Source: Ziziphus jujuba | Lineage: Eukaryota > Streptophyta > Magnoliopsida > Rosales > Rhamnaceae | Assembly (NCBI RefSeq): GCF_031755915.1 | Contig: NC_083384.1 | Span: 29,030,501-29,094,500 of the forward strand | Direction: 5' to 3' | Length of the DNA stretch: 64,000 nt | Shown: piece by piece, positions 25,541-38,151 of the stretch | Numbering within the stretch: position 1 is the stretch's first letter | Layout: every line of letters starts with the position of its first letter | Program-made: the position numbers and the translations under genes | The notes under the pieces: generated by a model | Told to the model about the DNA's origin: nothing | The model's database searches: none | The model's input: the letters and a program-made list of their open reading frames with translations, nothing else

Positions 25541-26917
25541 AGCTAAATTTTTGTCCAGGATAGTGTTAAGCACTGCACCACAATCATATTAACAAAAGCA
25601 GTCAAAGTGAAATGAGTTACTATAGATAGACTCCCACACCATATTTTATCAAGAAAAATCCAAGGCTCCCAAGTGTTCAGCTTGATGTTACAATGCTGTC
25701 CATTTACTAATTTAATGGTAGTACTGCTAATGTAGAAAGATATTTGGTGAGACACTGTTGAGAAAATGACCAGTTAAGGGATCAAATTAGAAGATAAAAC
25801 AGCTCCAAGCTGACCCATATATCATAGTTGGGTGTTTAACTTCTTTGTAGTGATCAAACTAATATTTCAAATACAGGCATACTGGATGCAATTGATCATA
25901 AAATCAATATATTTGGCAAATTGACATTATCCAGTTCAAAACCAAATCTGTGGTGACTCAGAACCTAAAATTTAGCTAGTGATGGAAAGTGTATTCATTT
26001 TGGCAAAATACAATTCAAAAACACAATAATGTCCAACCACGCATAGACACATTTTATCAAACGCTTTGGCAGAGAATAATAACAAGCTAAGGAACTAAAT
26101 CAAATAAATAAATATTGTACTCTGAAAATTAAGAATGTTCAACTTAATGCAAGGATGTATTTACCCATAAAAGGTATCATTAACACCTCAGAATCATAAT
26201 TCTTTGGTAATTTGTTCTTTATTTTATTTAATTTTCACTCCAAATATGTGTAAAATGGCTCATATATAGTTATTAAAGAAATGCATATTGACATCATAAA
26301 AACAAGTAATTCCATTCTAAAAGAAGAAGAAAGACAAAAGGAAGAGAGAACTTCTCCAAGGTACCATACCATTCATTTGAAGCTACTTCTCCAAGGTACC
26401 ATACCATTCATTTGAAACTACGTGCCGTGGTGCTTGCGTAGGTTACACATATTCTTCAAAGCCAGAAACTTAAAGAGACACTCCAAATGGTGATAAACCA
26501 AGTTCACCAATATACACAAGAAAAATCCATAAAAATACTTTTCATAACAAATATTTTAATTTTCTCTCTATGTGTGTCATTTAAAAAAAAAAAAAAAAAT
26601 TCCTTTAGAAATTTGCTTAGAATTTATGAACTTATTAGTTTATATATTAATACAACTAAAATACTACAAAAATACATGTTGTGAACAGGATTATTAACTC
26701 CTACAAATTAATTTGCAAAATAAATAAAGAAATAAATAAATGGATTTACCTTAGCATAGACGGAATATGGTCTAATTTTCTTCTTCCTTATCCATCAGAG
26801 CCGACAATTAATGATTTCCTAACGAGCAGCAATGCATGTCTCAAAGTTGAAGCACAGAATTGTTCTGTTTCTTAATTTGGTTCGTCAACATCCAATTGCT
26901 CTACATCTTCTAAACAG
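25540..26917. repeat. 3' flank module of TNL-1 (family copy A)
   Basis: This block is homologous to 38620-39990, 48600-50060 and about 61740-62370. All share CTGTCCAT(T/G)TA, GACCCATATATCATA-like, GATGCAATTGATCATAAAATC, GAAGAGAGAACTTCT and ATCCATCA(A/G)AGC landmarks in order, and all lie downstream of TNL coding ends. A 35-bp tandem duplication (CTTCTCCAAGGTACCATACC unit) lies at about 26350-26420. Part of it is likely 3' UTR. Confidence 0.7.
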
Positions 26918-29453
26918 TCACATAAGCTTGAGTTTCTTAGATTGTGATTCATGATCATAGTCTTCTTCCTCACGAGAGTCAACAGCTTCACTTCCACTTG
27001 ATCCACAACATTCGTTGAAGCGTCTCTTATTCTTTCTTTCAATTTCTGCATCCCATCTCTCCATGTCTTGTTTGTATACAAACCGAACTCCAATCTTCTT
27101 AATCTCCCCATACTCAATTCCGTAGTTGTTGACATCGCAAAGAGGCCAGACATGGAAAGAGGCCTCAGTGCTGCAAGCAGTGGGCCAATTTAGTCCATCC
27201 ATTTCATCGCTAGCTATATTCCGTTTTAAAGATCGCAAACACCATGTTTTCACATAGTATTTGAGCACGTGATCTGAACTAATCTTGTTTTCCAATGAGT
27301 TCTCATAATAATCATGACATTCATACAGCCAATCACCATCGACGGTTATGAAATTGAGTTTGCAATTAAGACAAAAACGTGCATTAGAGTCAACTTTATT
27401 CTGACGATGAACAATACAGAAAGCCAAAGCCAAGAAGTCGTCATTATTCCAATATGGTGGAAGCATAATATTATTGAGTGAAGTCCCACAAGTTTGATGG
27501 TTGAACCACACCGGAATTTCATCTCCTGGATGGTGAAATGAATGAACACCTGAGTACTGTTTCATGAACGGGGAAATTAGTCAACTTGCTCAAAAATTAT
27601 AAACCATCTCAGCAAGCAAACGAAGAGAAATAAATAGATATATATACATACAGTTTCTAAAAATTTTAGACGAAACAGAATTTTAGTTACTGCATGATCA
27701 GCGAGCGTGGTGTTGCGTGTATTCTGTTCCAGTTTTTCACATCCATTAAAGTCAATATAGTGAGGATAAAACCTATTTCCAATGATATCTTCCAGATCGC
27801 GTAATAGTGGAGCCCTCCAATTTGAAATATTCTCTAATGACGTGCACCCTCTTCACGGTCTTTGCTCGAATTGTCGGTGGGTAATTGTGAGAGATGGAAG
27901 GCAAATTTTGAATTGTTGAACAGTAGCTGAGCCGTATCGCCTCGAGTTTCCTTAAATTACATAGGCTGTAGGGGAGAAACTCAAGGTCCTTGCATTTTTG
28001 CATATGTAAAACTTTGAGGGAAACTACATTTTCAATCGACTCCGGCAACTCTTTAATCCCCGACTCTTCTAACCGAAGATTTGTCAAGTGTTCCATAGGC
28101 TCCAAGATTTCTGGAAACGTTTTCAGTTTCTCACAACCAGTCAGATCTAGTTCTTCAAGAGATTTCAAATGACAAATGCTTGTTGGAAGACTTTTAAGTC
28201 TTTTACAAAACACCAAATCTAATTTAACAAGACCCGAGAGATATCCAATTGATGGGGGCACTGTTTCTATTGCCGTCTCACGCATAAGTAAAGATGTTAA
28301 ATTCGGTGCAAACTTTTGAGACATGTGAGTTTGAGATGAGTAGAGACATAAATTGCCTGTAAAACTTTGGATGCAACTTTTCAGAAATGTGAAATTATTC
28401 AAAACATTCTTAACGCCTTCTAACCTTACAACATCCAAGTACCCCTCACTTCTCTTTGATATCTCTTGAAAATCTCCGAGTTTGATGCAGCCATTCAAAT
28501 TTAGATAAGTAAGCTTTTCAAGATTTTGAAGAGATGAAAAAACCTGAGCCAAACTTGTGCACCCTTCGAGATTTATACTTTCCAGATTTGGAGCCTGTGA
28601 CAGATCGGACAGTTGAGTAAGGAACTTGGAATAGCTAAGATCGATCATTCTTAACACCGGAAGAGACTGTAACAGAAGAAGAAAAAAGGATTAGTGTTAA
28701 TCAGTATGCGAGTTCATATCAAGCGTTATTACAGCAGAACATATTAAGCATACCTTAACTTCATGTTGATTCCAAAGTTTTTCTATATGGCTGCCACGTA
28801 GTATCAGTTCAACAAGATTTTCAGGAGAAAATTTTGATGGCAAAGATTTTAAAGGGTATAAATCCCACTGAAGATATGTTAGCTTATCAGAAAGATAAGA
28901 ACCAAGACCTTGGGGAAGGTACAGTTTGAACTTCTTGTTATCAATATTGTCACAATAAATTTTGAGAAATCGTAGATTATACATCTCTGAGAAGGATGCA
29001 TGGCATATTTTTATGTCTTTACTAATTTCAGACATGTTGAATGAGATTCCTTCAACTGCTTGCGTACCCTGACAGTCAAATGAACACTAACATAGATAAG
29101 CACACTATATAATTAAGGGTATCTATTAAGAACTCTGTATATAAATTTGATAATTTTATATTTTTGGAAGAAACTTTTTATTTGTGTTTCTTTTCTTGGT
29201 AAGAAGATATCTGTCCTTTTAAAAAGGAAATCAATAGTGCATATGCACTTACCATATTTCTTTCCAGGACATGGCAAACATCTTTAACATCCCACAATCG
29301 ACTACGTTTACCTGGTTCTCTGTCATCACAAACAATTGTATGACCCACTTGCCGCAATAAATCATGCATCCATAGCTCATTGTCTTTACGACATTCAATC
29401 AAAGACTTTTCAATAAGAACAGTTAATCCTATTTTCGTAAAGGAGTCACCTGC

Positions 29454-29455
29454 AC
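29454..29455 (-). other. Frameshift position in the TNL-1 NBS exon
   Basis: Relative to the intact TNL-2, one base is missing in the codons after DAEKML. The upstream frame runs into a TAG about 13 codons later, while the following frame continues with IEKSLIE and the MHD motif. The exon length also leaves the remainder expected of a single missing base. Confidence 0.85.
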
Positions 29456-30361
29456 TAACATCTTTTCTGCATCATCTCTAGTAAAAGACTGATTAATTAG
29501 ACATGCAATGTCAAGAAATAGATTTTGCTCCCCTTTATCTAATCCCTCGTAACTGATTCTAAGAACATCTAGAATGTCCTTGTTGGGAATTCTTTTCAAT
29601 TTATTTAATGCACTTTCCCATTCATCAGTGCTTTTGGAGTGAAGGAAAGATCCCAAGACTTTAGGAGCTAATGGATTTCCATCAGCATAGCTTATCACAT
29701 TGTTTGACAGCATTGCATAATTTTTTGGAGGAGAACTTTTTCCAAAAGCATGCAAATTAAGCAGTTCTAAAGATTCAATCTCATTTAAACCATCAAGCTT
29801 GTAAATATCATCAGCTACTTTTTTAAGTACTTGTGCATTTCTAGTTGTAACAATGATTCTGCTTCCAAGTGCAAAGTGATAATATCCTTCTACTAAAGCT
29901 TCTAACTGGGTTGAACTATCCACATCATCTAGAACAATGAGCACCTTTTTACGACGGAGTTTGTCATTAATAAAAGGTGATGCTACAAATGGTGTATCCA
30001 TCCTCAGAATAGATTCATCATTTAATAACTCAGACAAAAGTTTCTTTCTCAAATGATTTGCTCCGTATCTTGAATATTCTTCCCTAACATTCCAAAGAAA
30101 ATAGTAGCCTTCAAATTGAAAATATGATAATCTTTGAAATACAACACTAGCAAGGGTGGTCTTACCAGTACCTCCCATGCCCCATATGGCTATAATGCGA
30201 ACATCTTTTGTACTAATTGACACTCGTGATTCAATTTCTTTGATATGTTTTTCAATTCCAATTAGATGTCCCTTGAGCTGCTCATTAAATGATAGATATT
30301 TAGGCAATTTGACTGAAATGTCTTCAACGATTTTTTGAACTAACTTGTTTTCAGGCCTACA

Positions 30362-30406
30362 AGAATGATAAAAAAAGATATAAATGTTAAAAAAATAGAA
30401 CTGAAC

Positions 30407-30443
<37 letters not shown>

Positions 30444-30744
30444 ACCGAACATATATATATATATATATATGTTCATATAAAGTGTTGTATCCGAAAACAG
30501 AAATGGAGCAACTTTAGTAATATATTTATTTGAATTATACAATTTATTTTCACCGTGGTTCTTATCCATTAAAAATGAAAACAGAGTTTTTTTTATTTTT
30601 TATTTTTTATTGACTGCATTTTATTATTATTATATTAAATTTTAATATCCTTTATCATCTTAAAATGGAATTTATCAATTTTCTTTCATTTTCTCATTCC
30701 TTCAGAATTAGAGAAATGTAGTTAATGATTGTAGAATAGAAAAA
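30362..30744 (-). other. TNL-1 intron 1 with AT microsatellites
   Basis: The intron between TIR and NBS exons contains two AT runs (about 30408-30441 and 30451-30471) separated by an ACCGAAC spacer. No gene is seen. Confidence 0.8.
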
Positions 30745-31251
30745 TTACCTGAAATCCTTGGAATCCAACCCACAAAGATTAGACGCTTCTGTCAAAGCAG
30801 CCCTCCACTGATGCACCTTTTCCATTCTGTCTCTGAAACGTTCTTCAAGTTCAGCGAATGAAACCCCATAACTTCCCTTCTGTTTTCGTACAACTGATGG
30901 ATCTATGCCGTAAAAGATTGGAATAACAATCTGCTCTCTTGTTTTCTTGCATTCAAGGATTTGAACAAGTTCATCCAAACACCAAGTGGACGAAGCGTAG
31001 TTTTCCGAGAAAATGATCACAGAAATCTTGGATTCTTCGATGGCTCTTCTAAGTGTTGGTGAAATTTCATCCCCTCTCTCTAGCTCGTGATCCATGAAAG
31101 TTAAGATCTGCTTTGCTGATAAAGCTGCATAAAGATAGCTAGCGAATGTATTGCGTGTGTCCTCACCTCTGAAACTGAGAAACACATCGTACTTTTCTTG
31201 AAAAGAAAGAGAAGAAGAAGCCATGCTTGCTATAACCAGCTGCAAATCCAA

Positions 31252-33059
31252 AAGTTAAAGAAAAATATCGATTGGAAATTAAACCTTAATCAGAAACTCT
31301 CTCATCAGTGAAGAAGGGCAGAGATAGAGTTAATCAGAATATAGTTACACTTTACTATAAAGTAGCTTGATCAATGGGAGAAAATATAATTAAGCTTACC
31401 CTTAGCATTAGCATTAGCAAGCAGACAAACTTTTACTGCTTTATTGATTCGACAACCAGACCGTGTGGGGTTATCGTTACCAACTTTTCCCTTCTTTTTC
31501 CACTCGTTTCGACTATTTGCAAAAGATTCTCTTCCTTTTTCCCCTTTACCTTCATTATTGTGGACCTGAAGTACACGGCTTAAGCTAAAATTGTCTAAAT
31601 TTATATATATTTATATATATATTGAAAATGGTCAATAAGATCACTGTTTTTTTTTTTTTTTTTTTTTTTTTTTTTGTTTTTTTTGTTTTTGGTTTTGGGA
31701 GATTCAGAGAGGCAGAGTATTTTGGAAGTAGTAAAAAGGAAGTGGATGATAGTAGTTGTATAAGCTCACTAAAATTTCTTCTATAGTCCACCAAATTGAA
31801 GGGTTCCTCAAGACGCATAGGAAAAAGCAGCTTAAAATGATGAGGTGTTAAGTTATAATCTCATTATTTTTATAAGATATGAACTTTTTATATAAGTTAA
31901 GTTCTATTAGGATCGAAGCAGAAGGTTAGCTAGACGATTAGTTTTTGATACCATATTAAGTTATCATCATTAGCTCGAAAATTTAAACTCTTATGAAATT
32001 ACCCAAATTTTGCAAGCTAGCTATCACACAAAGTGGCACATGGTAATTAATAATTTTATGTTAGCATGATCGTGTTGATGAATGTGGTGTGTCATTGTCA
32101 CATGTGTTTCTTTCTATTTCATGCACTTTCTCCATTACTCAAATATATATGGAAAATCTTTAATTGAAAATTCAGATTTTGATCATAGAAATGGCTCTGC
32201 AGAATTTTGGTGATTTATAGTTCAAGTTCGGGTTGGATGTTATTTCTGCTTAATAGGTATAAAAGGAGCAAGTGTAATAATGATCACGCTGAGACTCATG
32301 ATTGTTGATTTAGTTGTTCTCATCCTTATAACTTGTTTAACAAACAAATAATGAAGAAATTGAGGTCCTTCTGCAGATCTTGAATTCATAAAGTTGGTTT
32401 TTATTAATGGTCTGTTTAATCTGAGGCATTCTTTATATAGGAAACTGGATAATTCTAGTATACAGAAGAAACAGGAAGGAACACATGAAATAAATTGTCA
32501 TTTTTCTAGATTTGAATGTGGCTGCCAAGTAGTAGTTAAAATCTGTTCAAACATTATATTAAAAAAAGAAAAAGAAAAAAAAGAACACTTGGACAGCTCG
32601 TACTTGTTACTGACTAGAGACAGATACACAATTTAGAATAGGAATGGCAATATTTTGCAGTTCATGTATTTTGCGGACAACCATGTAAATCAACTCCAAC
32701 AAAAGCTTTGTTGGATCCCAGTGGTTAAAGATTTCATACTGCCGACACAAAAACAGGGCATTCGAATACGATGATCAGAAAAAAAAAACAAGTGTATTTT
32801 ACATCAAAAACAAGTAAACAAAATTAATGTGTCAAGGCTGCCCAGTTCATGTCAAAATTGACATCTCTCCATTCATTCGAAAACAAGTGTTTTGGTGTCT
32901 GCATAGCACACACACACAGATTCTTAATTTTATTTAGTTTTCTCTGCAAATTAATATTTGTAAAAGAGCTCATAGACGTTATCAAAAAAATTCATATTGA
33001 TGTCACGAAAAAACAAGTAATCCATTGCCAAAATAAGAAGAAAGACAAAAGGAAGAGAG
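31252..33059. repeat. 5' flank of TNL-1, homologous to 5' flank of other copies
   Basis: It includes the likely TNL-1 promoter and leader. The block around 31370-31440 (AGAAAATATAATTAAGCTTA) matches 44490-44580 and 50190-50290. The block 31600-32440 matches 54100-54740, now interrupted by the copia element. A T tract of over 30 bases lies at about 31647-31676. A segment at 32850-33059 resembles TNL 3'-flank DNA and ends abruptly at the MGNC pseudogene. Confidence 0.65.
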
Positions 33060-33420
33060 AACAGAGGAAATGCATGGAAACATGGAAACAGAGTCAGAAA
33101 ACAGAGGAAATGCAAAGGAAGCAGAATCAGCAAGAAGTAGAAGAAAGGAAAGAGAAAGTAGATTTATGAAGGAGAGCAGTATGGGGAAAAACAGCATGAG
33201 GGTTAAGATTGTTGTGACAAAAGGAGAGCTAGAGTGATTGATGCTTCAGCTCAAGAACAAAGGAGGGAAGAGTTTAGAAGATGTTTTGGAGGAGATTGAG
33301 AGAGGCAGACAGAAAGCTGAAGGTTGGAAACCTTCTCTAGAGAGTATCATGGAGTGCCGTGAAGTAGTAGAAATGGGTAGATTATCAAGAGGCATTAAAA
33401 ATGCAAAATCTTTTTGTTGA
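33060..33420 (+). pseudogene. Pseudogene copy 1 of the MGNC small protein gene
   Basis: Near-identical in sequence to 20945-21260. The MGN start is lost (an RKC replaces it). There is a frameshift around 33150-33170 in the acidic linker, and the tryptophan codon of ELEWLM has become TGA at about 33235-33237. The downstream part, GGKSLEDVLEEIERGR...WKPSLESIMECREVVE, is still clear. It lies about 1.8 kb upstream of the TNL-1 start in opposite orientation. Confidence 0.88.
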
Positions 33421-35377
33421 ATTTGTAAATTAACTGATGAACCAATTTTTGAAAATAAATTTTTAGTTCTATGGAGAGAGCTCTAGTGGTTAAGGTTCTT
33501 GAGATATATAAGACATTAAGTACTTATTTATTTATTTATTTTTGTGATTTTGTTGTGCTCGTTTGTTTGTTTTTGTACATAGTTCATGAATATATGCTTG
33601 CATATCCTTATTTTTCTACTATATGTAAGACACGCTTTTTTTGGGTTGCATTTGAGTACTGTTTTTCCTCAGAAGTGTTATAGCAAATATATGATGTCTT
33701 TGTGCTTCAAGATTAACATTATTTTGAGGAAAAATTGACTCAAAATTTACAAAGGTGGGATGATTTAACTGTTAAAAACCACTCTCTAAAAGTCCTTTGT
33801 ATAGTATGTCTTCAATGATTACACTATGTTGATATATTCTAAAATAGAGGTTTAGCAGTTGATTCTGAACTCGACGAGAAAAACCACAGAAAGTTAATGT
33901 TTCTTTAAATAAACTCACTAAAACTTTCAATTCACCCAATTAAATCAGTAACTCTACTGAAATTACCTTCAGGATACCGACAGAATATTAATTAGACAAC
34001 TTGGTTAAAGAAACTTAAAAGAAAATCTATAAGCTGTTTTTATTTTTTTATTTTTTTGTTTGTTTGTTTTGTTTTTGTTTTGGTATATATATATATATAT
34101 ATATATATATTTTAAAGCTCAAGTACTCAAAACAAGGTCTACTATATGACTTTCTGGAATGAATTATACTTAAAAATTTTGATCGAAGTTCATAATTCAA
34201 TTCAAACTTATTAATCAAGGGCCCTGATATTAAAGTAACAAGTAACTAGAGACCAAAATTTGTGCGTTGAATAAATAATATTAGTAAGATAGATCTTCAT
34301 GATGAATGAGACATATGACGTGGTTTGAGCCACATGTCTCTTTCTATTCTCATGTGATCTTTCCATGACTGAAAATTACCGGATTGGATTTTCATTGATA
34401 AAACCAAGACCATTACTGCAAGGATCTGTCAAAAATGCCCTCAGATTCTTCAAATCATGCATGTCATAGATGTTATAAGCTTGGATATCCAGCATTTAAG
34501 CTGCTTTCCTTCGCAAGAATTACAGAAATCCTCCCTAATGGACAGAATTCAGATCATCAAAAACTCTGCAAAAATATTTCTATGGTCTAAAACTGAATTT
34601 TCTTATCCGATATGACCTTTTTTTTTTTTTTTTTTGGGCAAAAATAATCCAATATGACCTTGTAAAATAAAGGACCTTTTTTTGTTTTTTAATGGTTGAC
34701 TAAGAAATTAAACTTGTCCGCAATTGTCTAAATTAATATAGATCCAAATCATCAGGTGCTTTTCTACTTGAAGGAATGGATTTACGGAAGTTGGAAAAGC
34801 CCATAGGTCCCATTTCCGAGGCCCATATATCTAGTGATTCAAGAGATTTTAAATTACAAATGCAGCTCAGAAGACTTTTAAGTCTTTCGCGAGAAGCCAA
34901 AGCTAATCAAACAAGACTTGAAAGACAAACAAATATTTTGTAATCCTATAATATGGCTTTAATTATAAATTGCTAAAGTCTCAATTATTTAATTCCCTTA
35001 AATATTAGTTTCTTGTCTCTCCTATTTTTATTGTATAGAAAAGCACTTGGATAGTTCATACTCAGTACTAATTAACCTCAAGGATTTGGTGAAGACTGCC
35101 CAATTTATGTATTTTACAGACAATGACAGAAGCATATAGATTAACTACAAGAAAAGCTTTGTTAGAGGCCAGTAAGCAAAACAGTACTAATTCAGGTCAT
35201 ATATAAAAACACGAATCACAATTCAAAAAAGAATGATGTAAAAAGTTCCATTGCTGCTTATTCAGTACTTTTAGTTAGAAAAATTACCGGAAGAGATACA
35301 GCTCAACTTATCCGGGGATAGTCCTAAGCACTGCATCACGGCATCATTGCTGGTTCTATATGAAGTAGAATCTTTAA
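33421..35377. repeat. Duplicated flank of the MGNC pseudogene, no gene
   Basis: About 33570-34380 matches 21470-22340. A stretch near 34510-34570 matches 23170-23230 in inverted orientation. About 34940-35370 matches 45200-45370 and 48125-48660. An AT run lies at about 34084-34110. A piece near 34830-34920 resembles LRR-exon sequence of the TNLs (AGAGATTTTAAATTACAAATGC), a short receptor relic. Confidence 0.6.
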
Positions 35378-35850
35378 TGTCACGAGCCTAACTTTTCCAA
35401 CACTCCCGTGCGGCACTTAGCACCTTCCTTGCTAAGTAAGCTTTGCTCACAAGCTATTACAATGCGGAAACTATTACAATGCAGAAGCTAAGAGTAAGAG
35501 AGTGGGAAGTAGTAGAGTTTGAGAGAATGTGGAGAATACTTGTATTGCTAAAATTCTTGGATATCTTACAAATGAGAGTCCAACCCTTTATATAGAGGGT
35601 TTGGCACGTATCACAAAAATATAAGGTTCTAGATATGTACACATGTCACCTATCTAGTTAGGGTTCTAGATTATTCTAGGGTTATGTACAAGATATTTAC
35701 ATGGAGTATTTTAGAGAGATTCCAATCTACATTAGTCTAGGTTTCTCTTGAATCTTCTAAAATCTTCCGGGCTTTCTTGAATCTTCATGGAGAGTGTAGA
35801 ACCTTCCGGTTAAACCTCAAGATTCCACTCCTTTTGCACGGAACGTGACA
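35378..35850 (-). repeat. 3' LTR of the gag-only element
   Basis: It starts TGTCACG and ends GTGACA, with clear similarity along its length to 38152-38593, except that the latter lacks about 30 bp and starts TATCAC. Confidence 0.85.
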
Positions 35851-35863
35851 CTTTCCCCCACCT
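35851..35863 (-). other. Polypurine tract of the gag-only element
   Basis: The reverse complement reads as a G-rich purine run directly abutting the 3' LTR, the usual plus-strand priming site. Confidence 0.7.
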
Positions 35864-35923
35864 AAACTCGCGACGCCCTCGTCACGCCTTCTTCCTTGCC
35901 CGCCGAATGTGATCTTTAAGTTG

Positions 35924-38150
35924 TCATTGTGTATCTTCGTGCTCCCCACTTACTTCACCATCTAGCAGATTCTTCCCCTTCACCAAGTATTTGGTGTAGT
36001 TAGGCGTGCCTCTACGTTGAATGACTTGATCCGCAGGTGTGGTTTTCACATTCTTGTCGGGTGAAGTCACTATCACCATGGGTGCCCTTCTTGACTTATT
36101 TTTCTTTGGGGCTTCCTTGCCCCCTTTCCCTACAATGGGAAGTGACCTCTCATAGGGTCCTATCACCCCCTTATGCTCCTTGTGTAGTGTTTTAGATTGT
36201 TGGGGTAGCGGCCTGACTAAGTTCCTTCCCTTAACCTCTACATGCTTCGTCTCGTTGTCTCCACAACTTGAGGCCAATGCATGCAAGCTCACTTGCTCCA
36301 GCTCCTTTGGTACATCTTGCACCTTAGAAGATGTCTTAGCATGGCTTGGAGCATCCTTGCTAGGATCTTGGACAGCAACTAGGTTGATTTGCTCCTCCTT
36401 CTCAACCTGCAGTGCTGACAAAACTTTAGCCCCTCGCTTGCTAGCTTGTTCCATGGGCACCATGCACGTCACTCCCCCATCTATGATGCATAACATGTTT
36501 GCAAATGGGAGTGGGTAAGCCTTTACTTGGTTGAAGAATTTCATGCCAAGGACAACCTTGTAGTCATCCATGGACACAACAGATAGGTTCAATTAGCCAT
36601 CCCAGTCTCCGATGGTGGTTTTTACGCTTCTAGCAACTCCTTGAGTGGCTTTGCGTCCGAATTTACTGCCTTTACGGAGCCCATTTCTTTTGTTACCTTA
36701 ATCCCAAGCCTTTGTGCCTCCTCCACCGATAGGAAATTATGTGAGGCACTCATGTCCACCAATGCCTTGGTGGGCACTCCATTGAGTTTTGCCTTTACGA
36801 ACATTAGGTCACCTTTCTTTGCCTCCTTAGGAGCAACCTTGATAGCATTCAACAATTGTAAGGAACCTATACTAGTTCCTTCCTCTTTCTTCTCCTCGTA
36901 TTGGGTAGTCATGGCATTCAAAGCCTTCTTCTTCAGACAATCCCTAACCTAATGCAGTCCATCACATAAGAAATAGGAGTTTTGGGTTTAGAAGCATCCT
37001 TACCTTCTTTAGATGCCTTCCACCTTGAGCTTTTTGGCTTATGTGCACTTTCTTCCCTTTCATCCTCTTTGGACCTACTAGGTTTTCCCCCACCTTTTCC
37101 ATGGTTGTCTTTCCATTCCTTTGGCTTTGGAGAGTCTCTTTGGTTGGAATAGTCAATGAAGCTTTCGGCATACGCAATGGCATTAGCCAAATCTTGTACT
37201 CCACACCTTTTTAACTCTGTCTTTGCCCAAGGTTGTAGACCATCCATGAAGTAGAAAAGGGAGTCTTTATCTGATAGATCCGGGATCTCCAACACCAAGT
37301 TGGTGAACTCCTTGATGTATTCCCGGATATGGCCCACTTGCTTGAGTCGTCGAAGGCGACTCCTTGCCTTGTCCTTGGCATTCTCTGGATATAATTGTCA
37401 TTTTAGATCCTTTTTAAAGTCATCAAAGGTATGAAAAGTACACGTACCTCGCTCTATGTCACTATGCCTTCTCCTCCACCATAACATGGCTGTGTTGTTA
37501 GGGTAGAGAGTGCCAGTCCTAATCTTTGAAGCATCATCCACAATGCTCATTGCTTCAAAGTATTGCTCCAAGCCCCAAAGGAAATTCTTGAGTTCCCTCG
37601 CATTCCTTGCCCTGGAGTAGGACTTGGGCTTTGGTACATCGATTCGTGGCCCCTCGCGTATGGTGGTTATCCCCAACGCCACCGCTCTCTTGTAAAGAGC
37701 CCAATCACCCCGCATTTCCTCCATTTGTGTGTGGATAGCATCCAATTCTCTCTCCAACATGGCACGAAGGTCTGCTACTTCCCCCATGCATTGGTCGCAT
37801 GTTGAGTGGAGCTCCCTCCTTAAAGCATCATCTAGCCTATTGAGTAATCCTCTCACGGCTTGATTGATGGCTACGTCCTCCGACTCTAGTCCATCTAGGT
37901 GACTCTCCAGCGCCTCAAACCATTCATGTACTCGAGCGGCATGCTCCTCCAAGCGTAACTCTATGCCAGTCATCATATCCTTGGACTTGGACTTATGCCT
38001 CTGCCTCCCTGCATTGGGGTTGCATTGCTCTTCACAACCTCGCACATCGGTAGCTCCCTCCACATTGATGGTGACCTCCAAACTATCTATCTTGCCTACT
38101 TCTACGTTACGCCAACAGTATGCTTGAGTAGCAATTGGCTCTGATACCAA
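35924..38150 (-). pseudogene. Degenerate gag-protease region of a Ty3-gypsy-like element
   Basis: Reading leftwards: a coiled-coil-like N-terminal part is followed by the gag core (LKNFLWGLEQYFEAMSI ... NTAMLWWRRR ... FDDFKKDLK). An in-frame TGA (from CGA) lies near 37400. Gag then continues in the same frame (GHIREYIKEFTNLVLEI ... FMDGLQPWAKTEL). A zinc-knuckle relic FLCDG.H..RDC with its first cysteine changed to tyrosine and a frameshift lies at about 36945-36985. The retropepsin region retains ALVD.SASHNF, where the usual DTG is DMS, then MDDYKVVLGM. A charged, low-complexity extension fills the rest down to 35924. Multiple lesions make it inactive. Confidence 0.82.
38137..38149 (-). other. 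tRNA-iMet primer-binding site
   Basis: TGGTATCAGAGCC on the minus strand, two bases inside the 5' LTR end, is the standard complement of the initiator methionine tRNA 3' end. Confidence 0.85.
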
Positions 38151-38151
38151 T

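Larger units (their letters stand above)
26918..31224 (-). pseudogene. TNL-1: TIR-NBS-LRR receptor gene broken by frameshift and micro-inversion
   Basis: Exons by comparison with TNL-2 are 31224-30749 (TIR), 30356-29253 (NBS), 29068-28754 (LRR start), 28666-27652 (LRR) and 27556-26918 (C-JID post-LRR domain), all with GT/AG sites. Visible motifs are DVFLSFRGEDTR, WCLDELV with the TIR NADase glutamate, P-loop GMGGTGKTT, KKVLIVLDDVD, GSRIIVTTRN, GNPLAPKVLG, FLDIACL and MHDLL. Lesion 1: one base is missing near 29454/29455 relative to TNL-2, causing a stop after 15 or fewer codons. Lesion 2: near 27849-27895 about 47 bp are inverted and neighbouring LRR sequence is lost, shifting the frame. Such genes normally encode intracellular pathogen sensors. 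A truncated TIR-NBS product is possible. The annotated ATG is the first real ATG. Confidence 0.9.

Noticed and set aside
26872..27153. Alternative-frame minus-strand reading over the C-JID end, also seen at 39919-40125 and 62240-62560
   Set aside because: The frame recurs only because the exon is duplicated. The main frame carries the conserved C-JID residues and a shared stop.
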